From Aurantibacter sp042094015 (GTDB lineage Bacteria; Bacteroidota; Bacteroidia; Flavobacteriales; Flavobacteriaceae): a stretch of 36,945 bases of DNA. The position numbers and the translations under genes were made by a program. The notes under the pieces are model-generated. The model was not told the DNA's origin, searched no databases, and saw only the letters and a program-made list of their open reading frames with translations. The stretch's first letter is position 1, and each line of letters begins with the position of its first letter. The stretch spans positions 1 to 36,945 of the forward strand of contig NZ_JBELDZ010000019.1 of assembly GCF_042094015.1 (NCBI RefSeq), given 5' to 3'. Shown piece after piece: positions 1 to 8,176 of the stretch.

Positions 1-58
1 ATTTAAAGCTATTCATCAAGAGTCAATTCTGCATCAGAAAAAAATACAGAAATAAAAA

Positions 59-95
59 AAAAGAGCCTTTTTATAATAAAAAAAAAGGCTCTTTT
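59..95. terminator. Rho-independent terminator, probably bidirectional
   Basis: A perfect 14-base inverted repeat (AAAAGAGCCTTTTT at 59-72 and its complement at 82-95) has a 9-base loop and A/T tracts on both sides. It lies 16 bases past the stop of the minus-strand gene at 112-582. The flanking A and T runs let it also end a plus-strand transcript entering from the left edge. Confidence 0.8.
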
Positions 96-111
96 AAATA
101 AAAGAAATATT

Positions 112-582
112 TTATAGATGTCTTTTAAATGTATATCTAGTAACAAAAATACCTTTTCCGTCACCTTTACCACCTTCACTTTCTACACCAGTATTTATAA
201 AGGCTAATTCCCAACCTTCAGAAACCATTGTGTTTACCTTTGACGTCATTATAGCATCATTTGCTGCAATATTCTGAAATCTAATTCCACCAATATTATA
301 GAAGTTTAAAAGTTTGGTTTCTTCGTAGTCTTTAACTCTAATTTCATCTCTCTTAGATTTGTTCTTTTTGTCTTTACTTTTTTCTTCAGTTCTTAGAGTA
401 GTATATTCTTTATAATCTTTGCTTTCGGTAGAGGAAATCATTCTAGATCTACCTAGTCCATTTGGGACGATAGATTCAACAACAGTAACTACTTTGTATT
501 CTACTTGTTGCGAAGAATTTAAAAAAGAAAAAGAGGTGAATGAAATAACAGCTAATACTGCGCCTAATAAGATTTTTTTCAT
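112..582 (-). CDS. Secreted small protein, DUF4177-like
   Basis: 156 residues. The N-terminus (MKKILLGAVLAVISFTSFSF) is a signal peptide without a lipobox cysteine, so the product should be periplasmic or secreted. The middle, about residues 50-85, is highly charged and Lys-rich. The C-terminal 50 residues contain 'VSEGWELAFI' followed by a glycine-rich turn and 'VTRYTFKR', which resembles the DUF4177 pattern (a GWEL segment, then a terminal strand ending in a basic FKR). The function of that family is not known. The gene stands alone, diverging from rsgA, with its own promoter candidate upstream and a strong terminator downstream. Signal peptide and ORF are clear; the family assignment rests on a short motif only. 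Confidence 0.75.
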   Translation of the reverse strand: MKKILLGAVLAVISFTSFSFLNSSQQVEYKVVTVVESIVPNGLGRSRMISSTESKDYKEYTTLRTEEKSKDKKNKSKRDEIRVKDYEETKLLNFYNIGGIRFQNIAANDAIMTSKVNTMVSEGWELAFINTGVESEGGKGDGKGIFVTRYTFKRHL

Positions 583-605
583 GATATTTGTTTTAAATTA
601 GATTT

Positions 606-636
606 CTAAGATAGATTTTTTTTTTTAACACAACAA
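606..636 (-). promoter_or_regulatory. Possible Bacteroidota promoter for the 112-582 gene
   Basis: On the minus strand TATCTTAG (606-613, one mismatch to TAnnTTTG) is preceded by two overlapping TTG choices (631-633 and 634-636), giving 17 or 20 base spacing. The leader to the start codon at 582 would be about 20 bases. Assigned from the consensus only. Confidence 0.4.
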
Positions 637-652
637 GTTTATATACTCATTA

Positions 653-1603
653 ATGACAGGACGCGTTTATAAATCTACAGGAAGTTGGTATACTGTAAAA
701 ACTACATTAGGTAAAGAATACCAATGTAGAATAAAAGGTAAGTTTAGGCTTCAAGGTATAAAAAGTACCAATCCTGTTGCGGTAGGAGATTTTGTGGATT
801 TTGATTTAGAGACTAATAGTGATGAAGAAACAGGTGTAATAACTCATATTCATGACAGAGCTAATTACATAGTTCGTAAATCTGTTAATCTATCTAAACA
901 AATACATATTATTGCATCAAATATAGACTTGGTGTTTTTATTAATAACAATAGATAATCCACCAACATTTACTAGTTTTATAGATCGTTTTTTAGCTTCT
1001 GCCGAGGCTTACGGAATAAAAACGGTATTATTATTTAATAAGATTGAAACTTATACAGACGATACTTTAGATGAGGTTAAGTATTTAGCATATGTTTATA
1101 GAAATATTGGTTATGAATGTATAGGTATATCAGCACATACAGGGAAAAATTTAGATCAAGTAAAAGATTTAATGCGTGGAAAAGTAACTATGTTTACGGG
1201 TCATTCTGGTGTTGGTAAATCCACTTTAGTAAATGCTATAGAACCAAGTTTAGACTTGAAAACAAAGGCTATATCTACGCAACATATGCAAGGACAACAT
1301 ACAACAACATTTGCAGAAATGTTCGATTTAGGTTTTGATGCTAAAATTATAGATACACCAGGAATTAAAGGTTTTGGAGTTGTGGATATGGAAAAAGAAG
1401 AAATTGGGGACTATTTTCCAGAATTTTTTGCTTTAAAACAAAATTGTAAGTTTAATAATTGTTTACATATTGAAGAACCAAAATGTGCTGTAAAAAATGC
1501 TTTAGAAAAAAATGAAATAGCTGCTTCACGTTATCGTAGTTATGTGCAAATTATAGAAGGAGATGAGGAACATTATAGAACTGATTATTGGAGTCAAGAA
1601 TAA
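653..1603 (+). CDS. rsgA: Ribosome small-subunit-dependent GTPase RsgA
   Basis: 316 residues, normal length. RsgA is a circularly permuted GTPase that acts late in 30S subunit maturation. The permuted motif order is visible: G4-like NKIE at 129-132 comes before the P-loop GHSGVGKST (183-191) and DTPG (G3) at 234-237. An OB-fold region occupies the first 75 residues. The C-terminal zinc-binding cluster is intact (Cys265, Cys270, His272, Cys278), unlike two other zinc proteins in this window. The ATG at 653 gives the expected N-terminus. The gene runs in the same direction as dtd (33-base gap), the MazG-like gene and aroA, probably as one operon. Confidence 0.97.
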   Translation: MTGRVYKSTGSWYTVKTTLGKEYQCRIKGKFRLQGIKSTNPVAVGDFVDFDLETNSDEETGVITHIHDRANYIVRKSVNLSKQIHIIASNIDLVFLLITIDNPPTFTSFIDRFLASAEAYGIKTVLLFNKIETYTDDTLDEVKYLAYVYRNIGYECIGISAHTGKNLDQVKDLMRGKVTMFTGHSGVGKSTLVNAIEPSLDLKTKAISTQHMQGQHTTTFAEMFDLGFDAKIIDTPGIKGFGVVDMEKEEIGDYFPEFFALKQNCKFNNCLHIEEPKCAVKNALEKNEIAASRYRSYVQIIEGDEEHYRTDYWSQE

Positions 1604-1636
1604 TGAAAATAAATTTTAAATTTTAATTTTCTCAAA

Positions 1637-2089
1637 ATGAAAGTAGTTATTCAGAGAGTTGTTCAAGCAAGTGTTACTGTAAATCAAAATATAATAGCTT
1701 CTATTCAAGAAGGTTTGTTGGTTTTAGTAGGTATTGTAGCAGAAGATACACAAGAAGATATTAATTGGTTGTCTAAAAAAATTTCAAACCTTAGGGTTTT
1801 TTCTGATAAAGAAGGTTTAATGAATCAGTCGGTTCAAGATATAAACGGTAATATTATTGTTGTTAGTCAGTTTACACTTCAAGCTTCAATTAAAAAAGGG
1901 AATAGACCAAGTTACATAAAAGCAGCAAAACCAGATATAGCAATTCCGTTGTATCAAAGTTTTGTAAAGCAATTAGAAATAGAAACGAATAAGCCTATCC
2001 AAACCGGAGAATTTGGTGCAGATATGCAAATAGAATTAATAAATAACGGTCCAGTAACTATTGTTATGGGTAGTAAGAATAAAGAGTAG
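1637..2089 (+). CDS. dtd: D-aminoacyl-tRNA deacylase
   Basis: 150 residues, the usual length. Dtd removes D-amino acids (and glycine from tRNA-Ala) wrongly loaded on tRNA and acts as a dimer with cross-subunit active sites. Both signature motifs are present: SQFTL at 77-81 (catalytic loop) and NGPVT at 137-141, whose Gly-Pro pair gives chiral proofreading. The N-terminus (MKVVIQRV, then ASV) is typical. It lies between rsgA and the MazG-like gene with gaps of 33 and 17 bases, consistent with co-transcription in a translation-quality operon. Confidence 0.97.
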   Translation: MKVVIQRVVQASVTVNQNIIASIQEGLLVLVGIVAEDTQEDINWLSKKISNLRVFSDKEGLMNQSVQDINGNIIVVSQFTLQASIKKGNRPSYIKAAKPDIAIPLYQSFVKQLEIETNKPIQTGEFGADMQIELINNGPVTIVMGSKNKE

Positions 2090-2106
2090 TCATAAAATAT
2101 AATGTT

Positions 2107-2433
2107 ATGAGTATAAAAAAAGCACAACAAGACGTAGATAATTGGATTAAAAACCATGGTGTTCGTTATTTTAACGAGCTTACTAATATGGCTCAACTTA
2201 CAGAAGAAGTTGGAGAAGTTGCCAGAATTATTGCTAGACGTTACGGAGAGCAAAGTGAAAAAGAGAGTGATAAAAATAAAGATTTAGGCGAAGAACTAGC
2301 AGATGTTATGTTTGTGGTTTTGTGTTTAGCAAACCAAACAGGAATAGATTTGCAGGAAGCTTTCGATAAGAAATTGGATTTAAAGACCAAACGTGATCAC
2401 GACAGGCATCATAACAACGAAAAATTAAAATAG
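2107..2433 (+). CDS. MazG-like nucleotide pyrophosphohydrolase
   Basis: 108 residues, a single MazG-type all-alpha NTP-PPase domain. The metal-binding acidic motifs are visible: EEVGE (33-37) in the first helix and EELAD (62-66) in the second. A charged C-terminal tail (KRDHDRHH) follows. Such proteins hydrolyse (d)NTPs to NMP and pyrophosphate, often acting on damaged or non-canonical nucleotides. The substrate cannot be read from the sequence. The gene sits 17 bases after dtd and ahead of aroA in the same direction. It is shorter than the two-domain MazG of E. coli, so the symbol mazG is not applied. Confidence 0.9.
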   Translation: MSIKKAQQDVDNWIKNHGVRYFNELTNMAQLTEEVGEVARIIARRYGEQSEKESDKNKDLGEELADVMFVVLCLANQTGIDLQEAFDKKLDLKTKRDHDRHHNNEKLK

Positions 2434-2485
2434 AAAAGAGATTTTGTCTTGTAGCAGAGAATACTCAATAAATTTGTTACTTAAT

Positions 2486-3718
2486 ATGAATATAAAACTT
2501 CTTAAATCGGAAATAAAAAACTTCTCTAAAATTACTATAACGGGTTCTAAAAGTGAATCTAATAGGCTCTTGTTATTACAAGCATTACATTCAGGATTAG
2601 AAATAGAAAATATTTCAAATTCAGACGATTCTGTTTTAATGCAAAAAGCATTAGCACCAAAAAAAGACGTTATAGATATTCATCATGCAGGAACTGCAAT
2701 GCGATTTTTAACTGCATATTTTGCAATCCAAACTAATAGAGAAGTTGTTTTAACTGGTTCTTCAAGAATGAAAGAAAGGCCAATTTCTATTTTGGTAGAA
2801 GCCTTACAGCAACTTGGAGCAGATATCTCTTATTTAGAAGAAGTAGGTTTTCCGTCATTAAAAATAAAAGGAAAACACATTTTAAAAAACAAAGTCAATT
2901 TAAATGCTAATGTAAGTAGTCAATATATTTCTGCATTACTCCTTGTCGCTTCAAAATTAAAAAATGGTTTAGAGTTGACCTTAAATGGCGAAATTACATC
3001 AATTCCATATATAAATATGACTTTAGCTTTATTAAACAGAATTGGAGTTGAAACCAATTTTAATGAAAATAAGATAGAAGTAAAACCAAATTTTGAAGTT
3101 AAGAAACAAGTGTTGGTTGTAGAGTCAGATTGGTCATCAGCATCTTATTTTTATAGTGCTATTGCTTTATCTAAAATAGGAACAGAAATAGAATTAACAT
3201 CTTATAAAAAAGATAGTCTTCAAGGTGATTCTGTTTTAGCCGAAATTTATAATGCATTTGGAGTAGAAACTTCATTTGAAAAAAATACAGTTCGTCTTAA
3301 AAAAGCACATAAAGTTAATTCAGTTAAATTAGAATTCAATTTAATAAAATCTCCAGATATAGCGCAAACTATTGCAGTAACTGCATTTGGGTTAGGTCTA
3401 GAATGTTATTTAACAGGATTACATACCTTAAAAATAAAAGAAACAGATAGATTAGTAGCTTTAAAAACAGAGTTAGAGAAATTAGGAGCGGTTGTAAGTA
3501 TAACAGATAATACATTATATCTGGAGACTTCAAAAACAATAAAAAAAGATATAAAAATAGATACATATTATGATCATAGAATGGCTATGTCATTTGCGCC
3601 TTTGGCATTAAAAAAACCTATTATAATTAATGATGCCGAAGTGGTTTCAAAATCCTTTCCAACCTTTTGGAATGATCTAAAAAGTATAGGCTTTTTAATA
3701 GAAAAAAATAATAATTAG
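2486..3718 (+). CDS. aroA: 3-phosphoshikimate 1-carboxyvinyltransferase (EPSP synthase)
   Basis: 410 residues from the ATG at 2486. An in-frame TTG at 2444 would add 14 residues (MSCSREYSINLLLN) that do not look like the family, so the ATG is preferred. The enzyme transfers the enolpyruvyl group of PEP to shikimate-3-phosphate in chorismate synthesis. Visible motifs: GSKSESNR (20-27, substrate-binding Lys22 and Arg27), the AGTAMRFL loop (usual form 'GNAGTxxR'), SSQYISALL, KETDR in the C-terminal half and the final DHRMAMSFA. The sequence is slightly divergent, as is usual for flavobacterial AroA. It is the last gene of the rsgA-dtd run; queA after it has its own promoter. Confidence 0.95.
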   Translation: MNIKLLKSEIKNFSKITITGSKSESNRLLLLQALHSGLEIENISNSDDSVLMQKALAPKKDVIDIHHAGTAMRFLTAYFAIQTNREVVLTGSSRMKERPISILVEALQQLGADISYLEEVGFPSLKIKGKHILKNKVNLNANVSSQYISALLLVASKLKNGLELTLNGEITSIPYINMTLALLNRIGVETNFNENKIEVKPNFEVKKQVLVVESDWSSASYFYSAIALSKIGTEIELTSYKKDSLQGDSVLAEIYNAFGVETSFEKNTVRLKKAHKVNSVKLEFNLIKSPDIAQTIAVTAFGLGLECYLTGLHTLKIKETDRLVALKTELEKLGAVVSITDNTLYLETSKTIKKDIKIDTYYDHRMAMSFAPLALKKPIIINDAEVVSKSFPTFWNDLKSIGFLIEKNNN

Positions 3719-3726
3719 CAAAACAC

Positions 3727-3758
3727 TTGACAACGCCTATCTCGAGATTGTATATTTG
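3727..3758 (+). promoter_or_regulatory. Bacteroidota-type promoter of queA
   Basis: TTG at 3727-3729 and TATATTTG at 3751-3758 are separated by 21 bases, a full match to the TTG-N(17-23)-TAnnTTTG consensus. The ATG of queA is 24 bases after the last G, leaving a leader too short for a structured preQ1 riboswitch. This is the clearest promoter in the window. Confidence 0.8.
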
Positions 3759-3781
3759 CAACCTTAACAGAACAGAACTAT

Positions 3782-4831
3782 ATGAAATTATCGCAATTTG
3801 ATTTTGAATTACCAGAAGAATTATTAGCTGAATATCCTGCAGAACACAGAGATGAATCTCGTTTAATGGTGCTTCACAGGGATACTGGAAAAATTGAACA
3901 CAGACAGTTTAAAGATATTATTGAGTATTTTGATGAAGATGATGTGATGATTCTTAATAACACAAAAGTGTTTCCGGCTCGTTTATTTGGAAATAAAGAA
4001 AAGACTGGAGCACGTATTGAGGTGTTTTTGTTACGTGAATTAAATGAAGAACAACGTTTGTGGGATGTTTTAGTAGATCCGGCACGTAAAATTCGTATTG
4101 GTAATAAATTATACTTTGGTGATGACGAAACTTTAGTTGCAGAAGTTATTGATAATACAACCTCTAGAGGTAGAACATTACGTTTCTTATATGATGGTCC
4201 TTATGAAGCTTTTCGTAAAAAATTAACTGAATTAGGAGAAACACCTTTGCCTAAATATATTAAAAGAGAAGTTGAGGCAGAAGATGAAGAACGTTACCAA
4301 ACTATTTTTGCAAAAAATGAAGGAGCTGTAGCAGCTCCAACAGCAGGAATGCATTTTTCTAAACATTTATTAAAGCGATTAGAAATTAAAGGAGTGGACT
4401 TTGCAGAAGTAACCTTACATGTAGGGTTAGGAACTTTTAATAATGTTGAGGTAGAAGATCTTTCTAAACATAAAATGGATAGCGAAGAGGTTAAAATTGG
4501 ACCAAAAACTGTTGGGCAAATTAATAATGCTTTAAAAAAGAAACGTCGTATTTGTGCAGTTGGAACAACAGCAATGCGTGCAGTGGAAAGTGCAGTGTCA
4601 ACAAGCAATGATTTAAATGAGATTGATGGTTGGACAAATAAGTTTATTTTTCCACCACATGACTTTAGTATTGCAAATTGTATGATTACTAACTTTCATA
4701 CACCAAAATCTACATTGTTAATGATGGCAGCAGCATTTGCAGGTCACGATTTTATTTTTGAAGCATATAAAGAAGCTATAAAAGAGGGTTATAAGTTTTA
4801 TAGTTATGGAGATGCTATGTTAATTTTATAA
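3782..4831 (+). CDS. queA: tRNA preQ1(34) S-adenosylmethionine ribosyltransferase-isomerase
   Basis: 349 residues, full length. QueA adds the ribosyl moiety of SAM to 7-aminomethyl-7-deazaguanine in tRNA anticodons, giving epoxyqueuosine. The N-terminus (MKLSQFDFELPEELLA, then YPAEHRDESRLM) is the standard QueA opening. Further family motifs are NNTKVFPARL (about 60-69), the AAPTAGMHFS segment, and 'FHTPKSTLLMMAAAFAG' near the C-terminus. It has its own promoter at 3727-3758 and a strong terminator just after, so it is probably monocistronic. Confidence 0.97.
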   Translation: MKLSQFDFELPEELLAEYPAEHRDESRLMVLHRDTGKIEHRQFKDIIEYFDEDDVMILNNTKVFPARLFGNKEKTGARIEVFLLRELNEEQRLWDVLVDPARKIRIGNKLYFGDDETLVAEVIDNTTSRGRTLRFLYDGPYEAFRKKLTELGETPLPKYIKREVEAEDEERYQTIFAKNEGAVAAPTAGMHFSKHLLKRLEIKGVDFAEVTLHVGLGTFNNVEVEDLSKHKMDSEEVKIGPKTVGQINNALKKKRRICAVGTTAMRAVESAVSTSNDLNEIDGWTNKFIFPPHDFSIANCMITNFHTPKSTLLMMAAAFAGHDFIFEAYKEAIKEGYKFYSYGDAMLIL

Positions 4832-4856
4832 TTAACATATTTTTACAAGTAATATT

Positions 4857-4887
4857 AAAAAGCCTTAACTAAAAGTTAAGGCTTTTT
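4857..4887 (+). terminator. Rho-independent terminator after queA
   Basis: A 14-base perfect stem (AAAAAGCCTTAACT at 4857-4870 with its complement at 4874-4887) encloses a 3-base AAA loop and ends in a T run. It starts 26 bases past the queA stop. Confidence 0.9.
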
Positions 4888-4915
4888 AAATTTTTAATCA
4901 TAATTGGTTTTTACC

Positions 4916-4923
4916 TATTTTTG
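4916..4923 (+). promoter_or_regulatory. -7 element (TATTTTTG) before rlmN
   Basis: An exact TAnnTTTG match whose last G is 7 bases before the rlmN ATG at 4931. No TTG lies 17-23 bases upstream (the only one nearby, 4904-4906, is too close). If used, transcription would start almost at the start codon, giving a leaderless or near-leaderless mRNA. Confidence 0.5.
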
Positions 4924-4930
4924 CAGTTCT

Positions 4931-5971
4931 ATGGCAGATATAAAAAAAGACATACGTGCATTAACCAAAGACCAAATCCGTGAGTTTTTTGTAAAAAACG
5001 GAGATAAATCTTTTCGTGGTAATCAAGTTTACGAATGGTTATGGCAAAGAGGTATACATTCTTTTGAGGAAATGACAAATATTTCTAAAGAAACACGCCA
5101 GATGATGGAAAACCATTTTGTGATAAATCACATAAAAGTGGACCAAATGCAACGTAGTAGCGACGGAACTATAAAAAATGCTATTAAACTTCATGATAAT
5201 TTAATTGTAGAGTCTGTTTTAATACCAACAGCAACTAGAACAACAGCTTGTGTTTCAAGTCAGGTTGGTTGTAGTTTAGATTGTAAATTTTGCGCAACAT
5301 CGCGTTTAAAACGTATGCGAAATCTAAATCCAGACGAGATTTATGATCAAGTTGTTGTTATAGATAATGAAAGTCGTTTATATCACGATAGACCTTTAAG
5401 TAATATTGTATTTATGGGGATGGGAGAACCACTTATGAATTATAATAATGTACTTAAAGCTATAGATAAAATTACTAGTCCAGAAGGATTAGGAATGTCG
5501 CCAAAACGTATTGTGGTATCAACTTCTGGTGTTCCAAAAATGATTAAAAAAATGGCAGATGATAATGTTAAATTTAAGCTTGCTGTCTCTTTACATTCTG
5601 CAATAGATGAGGTTAGAGATACTATTATGCCATTTAATAAAACTTTTCCGTTAAAAGATTTACGAGAATCTTTAGTGTATTGGTACGAGAAAACAAAAAA
5701 CAGAATTACTTACGAATATGTAGTTTGGCAAGGAATTAACGATAAGCGTAAAGACGTAGATGCTTTGGTGCAATTCTGTAAGTTTGCACCAAGTAAAGTT
5801 AATATTATTGAATATAACCCTATAGACGATGGTATGTTTCAGCAAGCAGACTCTCTCGCTATAGATATGTATAGAGATATTTTAGAAGCAAATAATATTA
5901 CAGTGACCATAAGAAGAAGTAGAGGAAAAGATATAGATGCTGCCTGTGGACAATTAGCAAATAAAAAATAA
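4931..5971 (+). CDS. rlmN: Dual-specificity 23S rRNA/tRNA m2A methyltransferase RlmN
   Basis: 346 residues from the ATG at 4931. An in-frame upstream start at 4904 lies ahead of the -7 element and would add an untypical MVFTYFCSS. RlmN is a radical-SAM enzyme that methylates C2 of A2503 in 23S rRNA and A37 of some tRNAs. The CxxxCxxC [4Fe-4S] ligands are Cys114, Cys118 and Cys121 (GCSLDCKFCAT). The SAM-contact motif GMGEPLMNYNN follows, and the methyl-carrying cysteine near the C-terminus is Cys339 (DAACGQLA). A terminator separates it from queA. The gene order queA-rlmN places two RNA-modification genes together. Confidence 0.97.
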   Translation: MADIKKDIRALTKDQIREFFVKNGDKSFRGNQVYEWLWQRGIHSFEEMTNISKETRQMMENHFVINHIKVDQMQRSSDGTIKNAIKLHDNLIVESVLIPTATRTTACVSSQVGCSLDCKFCATSRLKRMRNLNPDEIYDQVVVIDNESRLYHDRPLSNIVFMGMGEPLMNYNNVLKAIDKITSPEGLGMSPKRIVVSTSGVPKMIKKMADDNVKFKLAVSLHSAIDEVRDTIMPFNKTFPLKDLRESLVYWYEKTKNRITYEYVVWQGINDKRKDVDALVQFCKFAPSKVNIIEYNPIDDGMFQQADSLAIDMYRDILEANNITVTIRRSRGKDIDAACGQLANKK

Positions 5972-6007
5972 TAGTTGTACCTTGCTGTATAATTAACAAT
6001 TTAGATT

Positions 6008-6388
6008 ATGAAAAAAATATTGTTATTAAGCTTTATCACTATAGCTTTTGTAAGTTGTTCTAAAGACAATGAAATTGAGGCAGAACCTAGTGCTGCTCAA
6101 GAAGAGTTAATTGCTGACTTTAGATTTGAATCAACAGTTGTTAATGAAGATAGTGATTTAAATATCACTAATTTATCAAAAGGAGTTACAACGTATGTTT
6201 GGGATTTTGGAAACGATAATGTTTTTACAGAAGAAACTCCTGATTATAAATACCTTTCACATGGATTTTATAATGTAACTTTAACTGTAAAGAATGATAT
6301 AAACCAGGAAGCATCAATAACTAAAGAAATTGAAGTTTTATGTAATTTTGGAGGAGGAAATCATGGTCCAGATACTACAGATTTTTAG
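6008..6388 (+). CDS. PKD-domain surface lipoprotein
   Basis: 126 residues. A signal peptide ends in a lipobox (FVSC, lipidated Cys17), followed by SKDNEIEAE. An acidic stretch right after the cysteine is the flavobacterial lipoprotein-export type and suggests display on the outer surface. Residues about 35-110 form one PKD (Ig-like) domain: FRFESTVVNEDSDLNITN, then 'YVWDFGNDN' (the PKD WDFGDG motif), the tyrosine-containing YKYLSHGFYNVTLTVKN, and EIEVL. A short Gly/His-rich tail follows. PKD domains usually mediate protein or glycan contact. No enzymatic domain is attached and no partner gene is adjacent, so its role is unknown. A terminator follows. Confidence 0.85.
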   Translation: MKKILLLSFITIAFVSCSKDNEIEAEPSAAQEELIADFRFESTVVNEDSDLNITNLSKGVTTYVWDFGNDNVFTEETPDYKYLSHGFYNVTLTVKNDINQEASITKEIEVLCNFGGGNHGPDTTDF

Positions 6389-6414
6389 CAGATAATATAT
6401 TTATAGATTATATA

Positions 6415-6450
6415 ATGCAGGAATAATTATTATTCCTGCATTTATTTTTT
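6415..6450 (+). terminator. Rho-independent terminator after the PKD lipoprotein
   Basis: A near-perfect palindrome (ATGCAGGAATAAT at 6415-6427 and its complement at 6429-6441) is followed by a T-rich run to 6450. Confidence 0.8.
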
Positions 6451-6465
6451 AATAAAGGTTTTACT

Positions 6466-6473
6466 TATTTTTG
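6466..6473 (+). promoter_or_regulatory. -7 element (TATTTTTG) before the polyprenyl synthase
   Basis: An exact TAnnTTTG match; its last G is 6 bases before the GTG start at 6480. No TTG at the right spacing. As at rlmN, the arrangement points to a leaderless or near-leaderless transcript. Confidence 0.5.
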
Positions 6474-6479
6474 TAATTA

Positions 6480-7457
6480 GTGAAAATAACCGAACAAATA
6501 AAACAACCTATTGCTTACGAGATGGAACTTTTCGAGAAAAAGTTTCGTTTGGCAATGTCTTCTAAAGTCGCGTTACTAAATCGCATAACTCATTATATAG
6601 TAAACCGAAAAGGAAAACAAATGCGACCAATGTTCGTGTTTTTAGTCGCTAAAATGGTTAATAATGGCGAACTAAACGAACGTACCTATCGTGGCGCATC
6701 GGTTATTGAATTAATTCATACAGCAACATTAGTGCATGATGATGTGGTGGACGATAGTAATATGCGTCGTGGATTTTTCTCTATAAATGCACTTTGGAAA
6801 AATAAAATAGCTGTTCTTATTGGCGATTTTTTGTTGTCCAAAGGTTTGTTACTTTCAATTGATAACAATGATTTCGACTTATTAAAGATTATCTCTGTTG
6901 CAGTAAGAGAGATGAGTGAAGGTGAATTACTTCAAATTGAAAAAGCAAGAAAACTCGATATTACTGAAGATATCTACTACGAGATTATCCGTCAGAAAAC
7001 AGCAACGCTAATTGCTGCTTGTTGTAGTTTGGGAGCAGCATCTGTAAAACCAGAATCTACAGAGGTAGAAACTATGCGTAAGTTTGGAGAACTTATAGGT
7101 ATGGCTTTTCAAATAAAAGACGATTTGTTTGATTATGGAACACAAAGTATTGGTAAACCTACAGGAATAGATATTAAGGAACAGAAAATGACTTTACCAT
7201 TAATTTATGCACTTAATAATGCTTCTAAAAAGGATAAAAAATGGTTAATTAATTCTATTAAAAACCATAATAAAGATAAAAAACGCGTTAATCAAGTTGT
7301 TACTTTTGTAAAAAATAATGGTGGATTAGATTATGCGGTTAATAAAATGAAGGCTTTTCAAAAAGAAGCTTTAGGTATTTTATCTACATATCCAGAATCG
7401 GAATATAAAGCCAGTTTAGAACTTATGGTAAATTATGTTATTGAGCGTAAGAAGTAG
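6480..7457 (+). CDS. Long-chain polyprenyl diphosphate synthase
   Basis: 325 residues from a GTG start; KITEQIKQPI then EMELFEKKF fits the family N-terminus, which supports that start. It condenses IPP units onto an allylic diphosphate in trans, probably to make the menaquinone side chain. The first aspartate-rich motif is DDVVDD (87-92, then SNMRRG) and the second is DDLFD (214-218). The KGKQMRP segment (44-50) holds the IPP-binding basic residues. Small residues (Ala82, Thr83) lie 4-5 positions before the first motif, which favours a long product chain. The exact chain length cannot be told, so no symbol is given. It is flanked by a terminator on the left and a sigma-factor operon on the right. 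Confidence 0.93.
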   Translation: MKITEQIKQPIAYEMELFEKKFRLAMSSKVALLNRITHYIVNRKGKQMRPMFVFLVAKMVNNGELNERTYRGASVIELIHTATLVHDDVVDDSNMRRGFFSINALWKNKIAVLIGDFLLSKGLLLSIDNNDFDLLKIISVAVREMSEGELLQIEKARKLDITEDIYYEIIRQKTATLIAACCSLGAASVKPESTEVETMRKFGELIGMAFQIKDDLFDYGTQSIGKPTGIDIKEQKMTLPLIYALNNASKKDKKWLINSIKNHNKDKKRVNQVVTFVKNNGGLDYAVNKMKAFQKEALGILSTYPESEYKASLELMVNYVIERKK

Positions 7458-7502
7458 TTTTTTTATCATACTGTACTTCCATACAAAATCTGTTAAAGTT
7501 GT

Positions 7503-7510
7503 TAGTTTTG
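7503..7510 (+). promoter_or_regulatory. Possible -7 element (TAGTTTTG) of the sigma-factor operon
   Basis: TAnnTTTG match in the 155-base gap between the polyprenyl synthase and the sigma gene. No TTG at correct spacing, so this is weak. Transcription from here would leave a leader of about 100 bases before the GTG at 7613. Confidence 0.25.
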
Positions 7511-7612
7511 TTTTAAATATTATATTTTTTTCAAATTCGAGGCAACTATTTTAAAACATTTTTCGTCTTTATAAACAGAAGTACACGTTGAAGTATATAA
7601 TTAAATTTTTAA

Positions 7613-8176
7613 GTGAAAATAATCCAACTACATAAAAATGAATCGGCTTTAATTAAAAAAGCTATTAAAAGCGATCGAAAAGCACAGCACCTGCTTTACG
7701 AGTTGTACTCACCTAAAATGTTAAGTGTTTGCAGATATTATGTGTCAGATATTCATCATGCAGAAGAAGTTATGTTAAACGGATTTTTTAAAGTCTTTAA
7801 ATATTTAAAAGATTATAAAAACGAAGGCAGTTTTGAAGGTTGGGTAAGGCGTATAATGGTTAGAGAATCTATTTCGTTTTATAGACAGAAAAAGCAGATT
7901 AAATTTGCTGATGAAGTAGAATATTATGAAGCTGAATTTAATAATGATATTGATTCGAGCATAGAGGTTGCACAAATCCAGACCTGTATAGATGCGTTGC
8001 CAGAAGGTTATAAATTAGTCTTTAATATGTATGCTATAGAAGGTTATAAACATAACGAAATTGCAGAATTACTAAACATCAAAGAAGGTACAAGCAAATC
8101 GCAATTGTTTAAGGCTAAGAAAATGCTTCAAGAAAAAATTAATACACTTAATACACATCAAAATGGCACCAAATAA
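7613..8176 (+). CDS. ECF-type RNA polymerase sigma factor
   Basis: 187 residues, GTG start (KIIQLHKNESALIKKAIKSD). Sigma-70 region 2 is visible at about 30-95 (LLYELYSPKMLSVCRYYV, the AEEVMLNGFFKVFK helix and GSFEGWVRRIMVRES). Region 4 is at about 125-180 (CIDALPEGYKLVFNMYAIEG, then the helix-turn-helix HNEIAELLNIKEGTSKSQLF). There is no region 3, as in ECF sigmas. The next gene overlaps it by 14 bases and encodes a membrane protein that looks like its anti-sigma partner; a predicted outer-membrane protein follows. This suggests a cell-envelope signal controlling a small regulon. Confidence 0.93.
   Translation: MKIIQLHKNESALIKKAIKSDRKAQHLLYELYSPKMLSVCRYYVSDIHHAEEVMLNGFFKVFKYLKDYKNEGSFEGWVRRIMVRESISFYRQKKQIKFADEVEYYEAEFNNDIDSSIEVAQIQTCIDALPEGYKLVFNMYAIEGYKHNEIAELLNIKEGTSKSQLFKAKKMLQEKINTLNTHQNGTK

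Noticed and set aside
419..601. Plus-strand reading frame over the 112-582 gene
   Set aside because: It is antisense to a gene with a clear signal peptide and has no family features or promoter.
2444..2485. Longer N-terminus for aroA from TTG
   Set aside because: The added residues do not resemble EPSP synthase and an ATG at 2486 gives the standard start.
3758..3781. preQ1 riboswitch before queA
   Set aside because: The promoter leaves a leader of only about 20 bases, too short for the aptamer.
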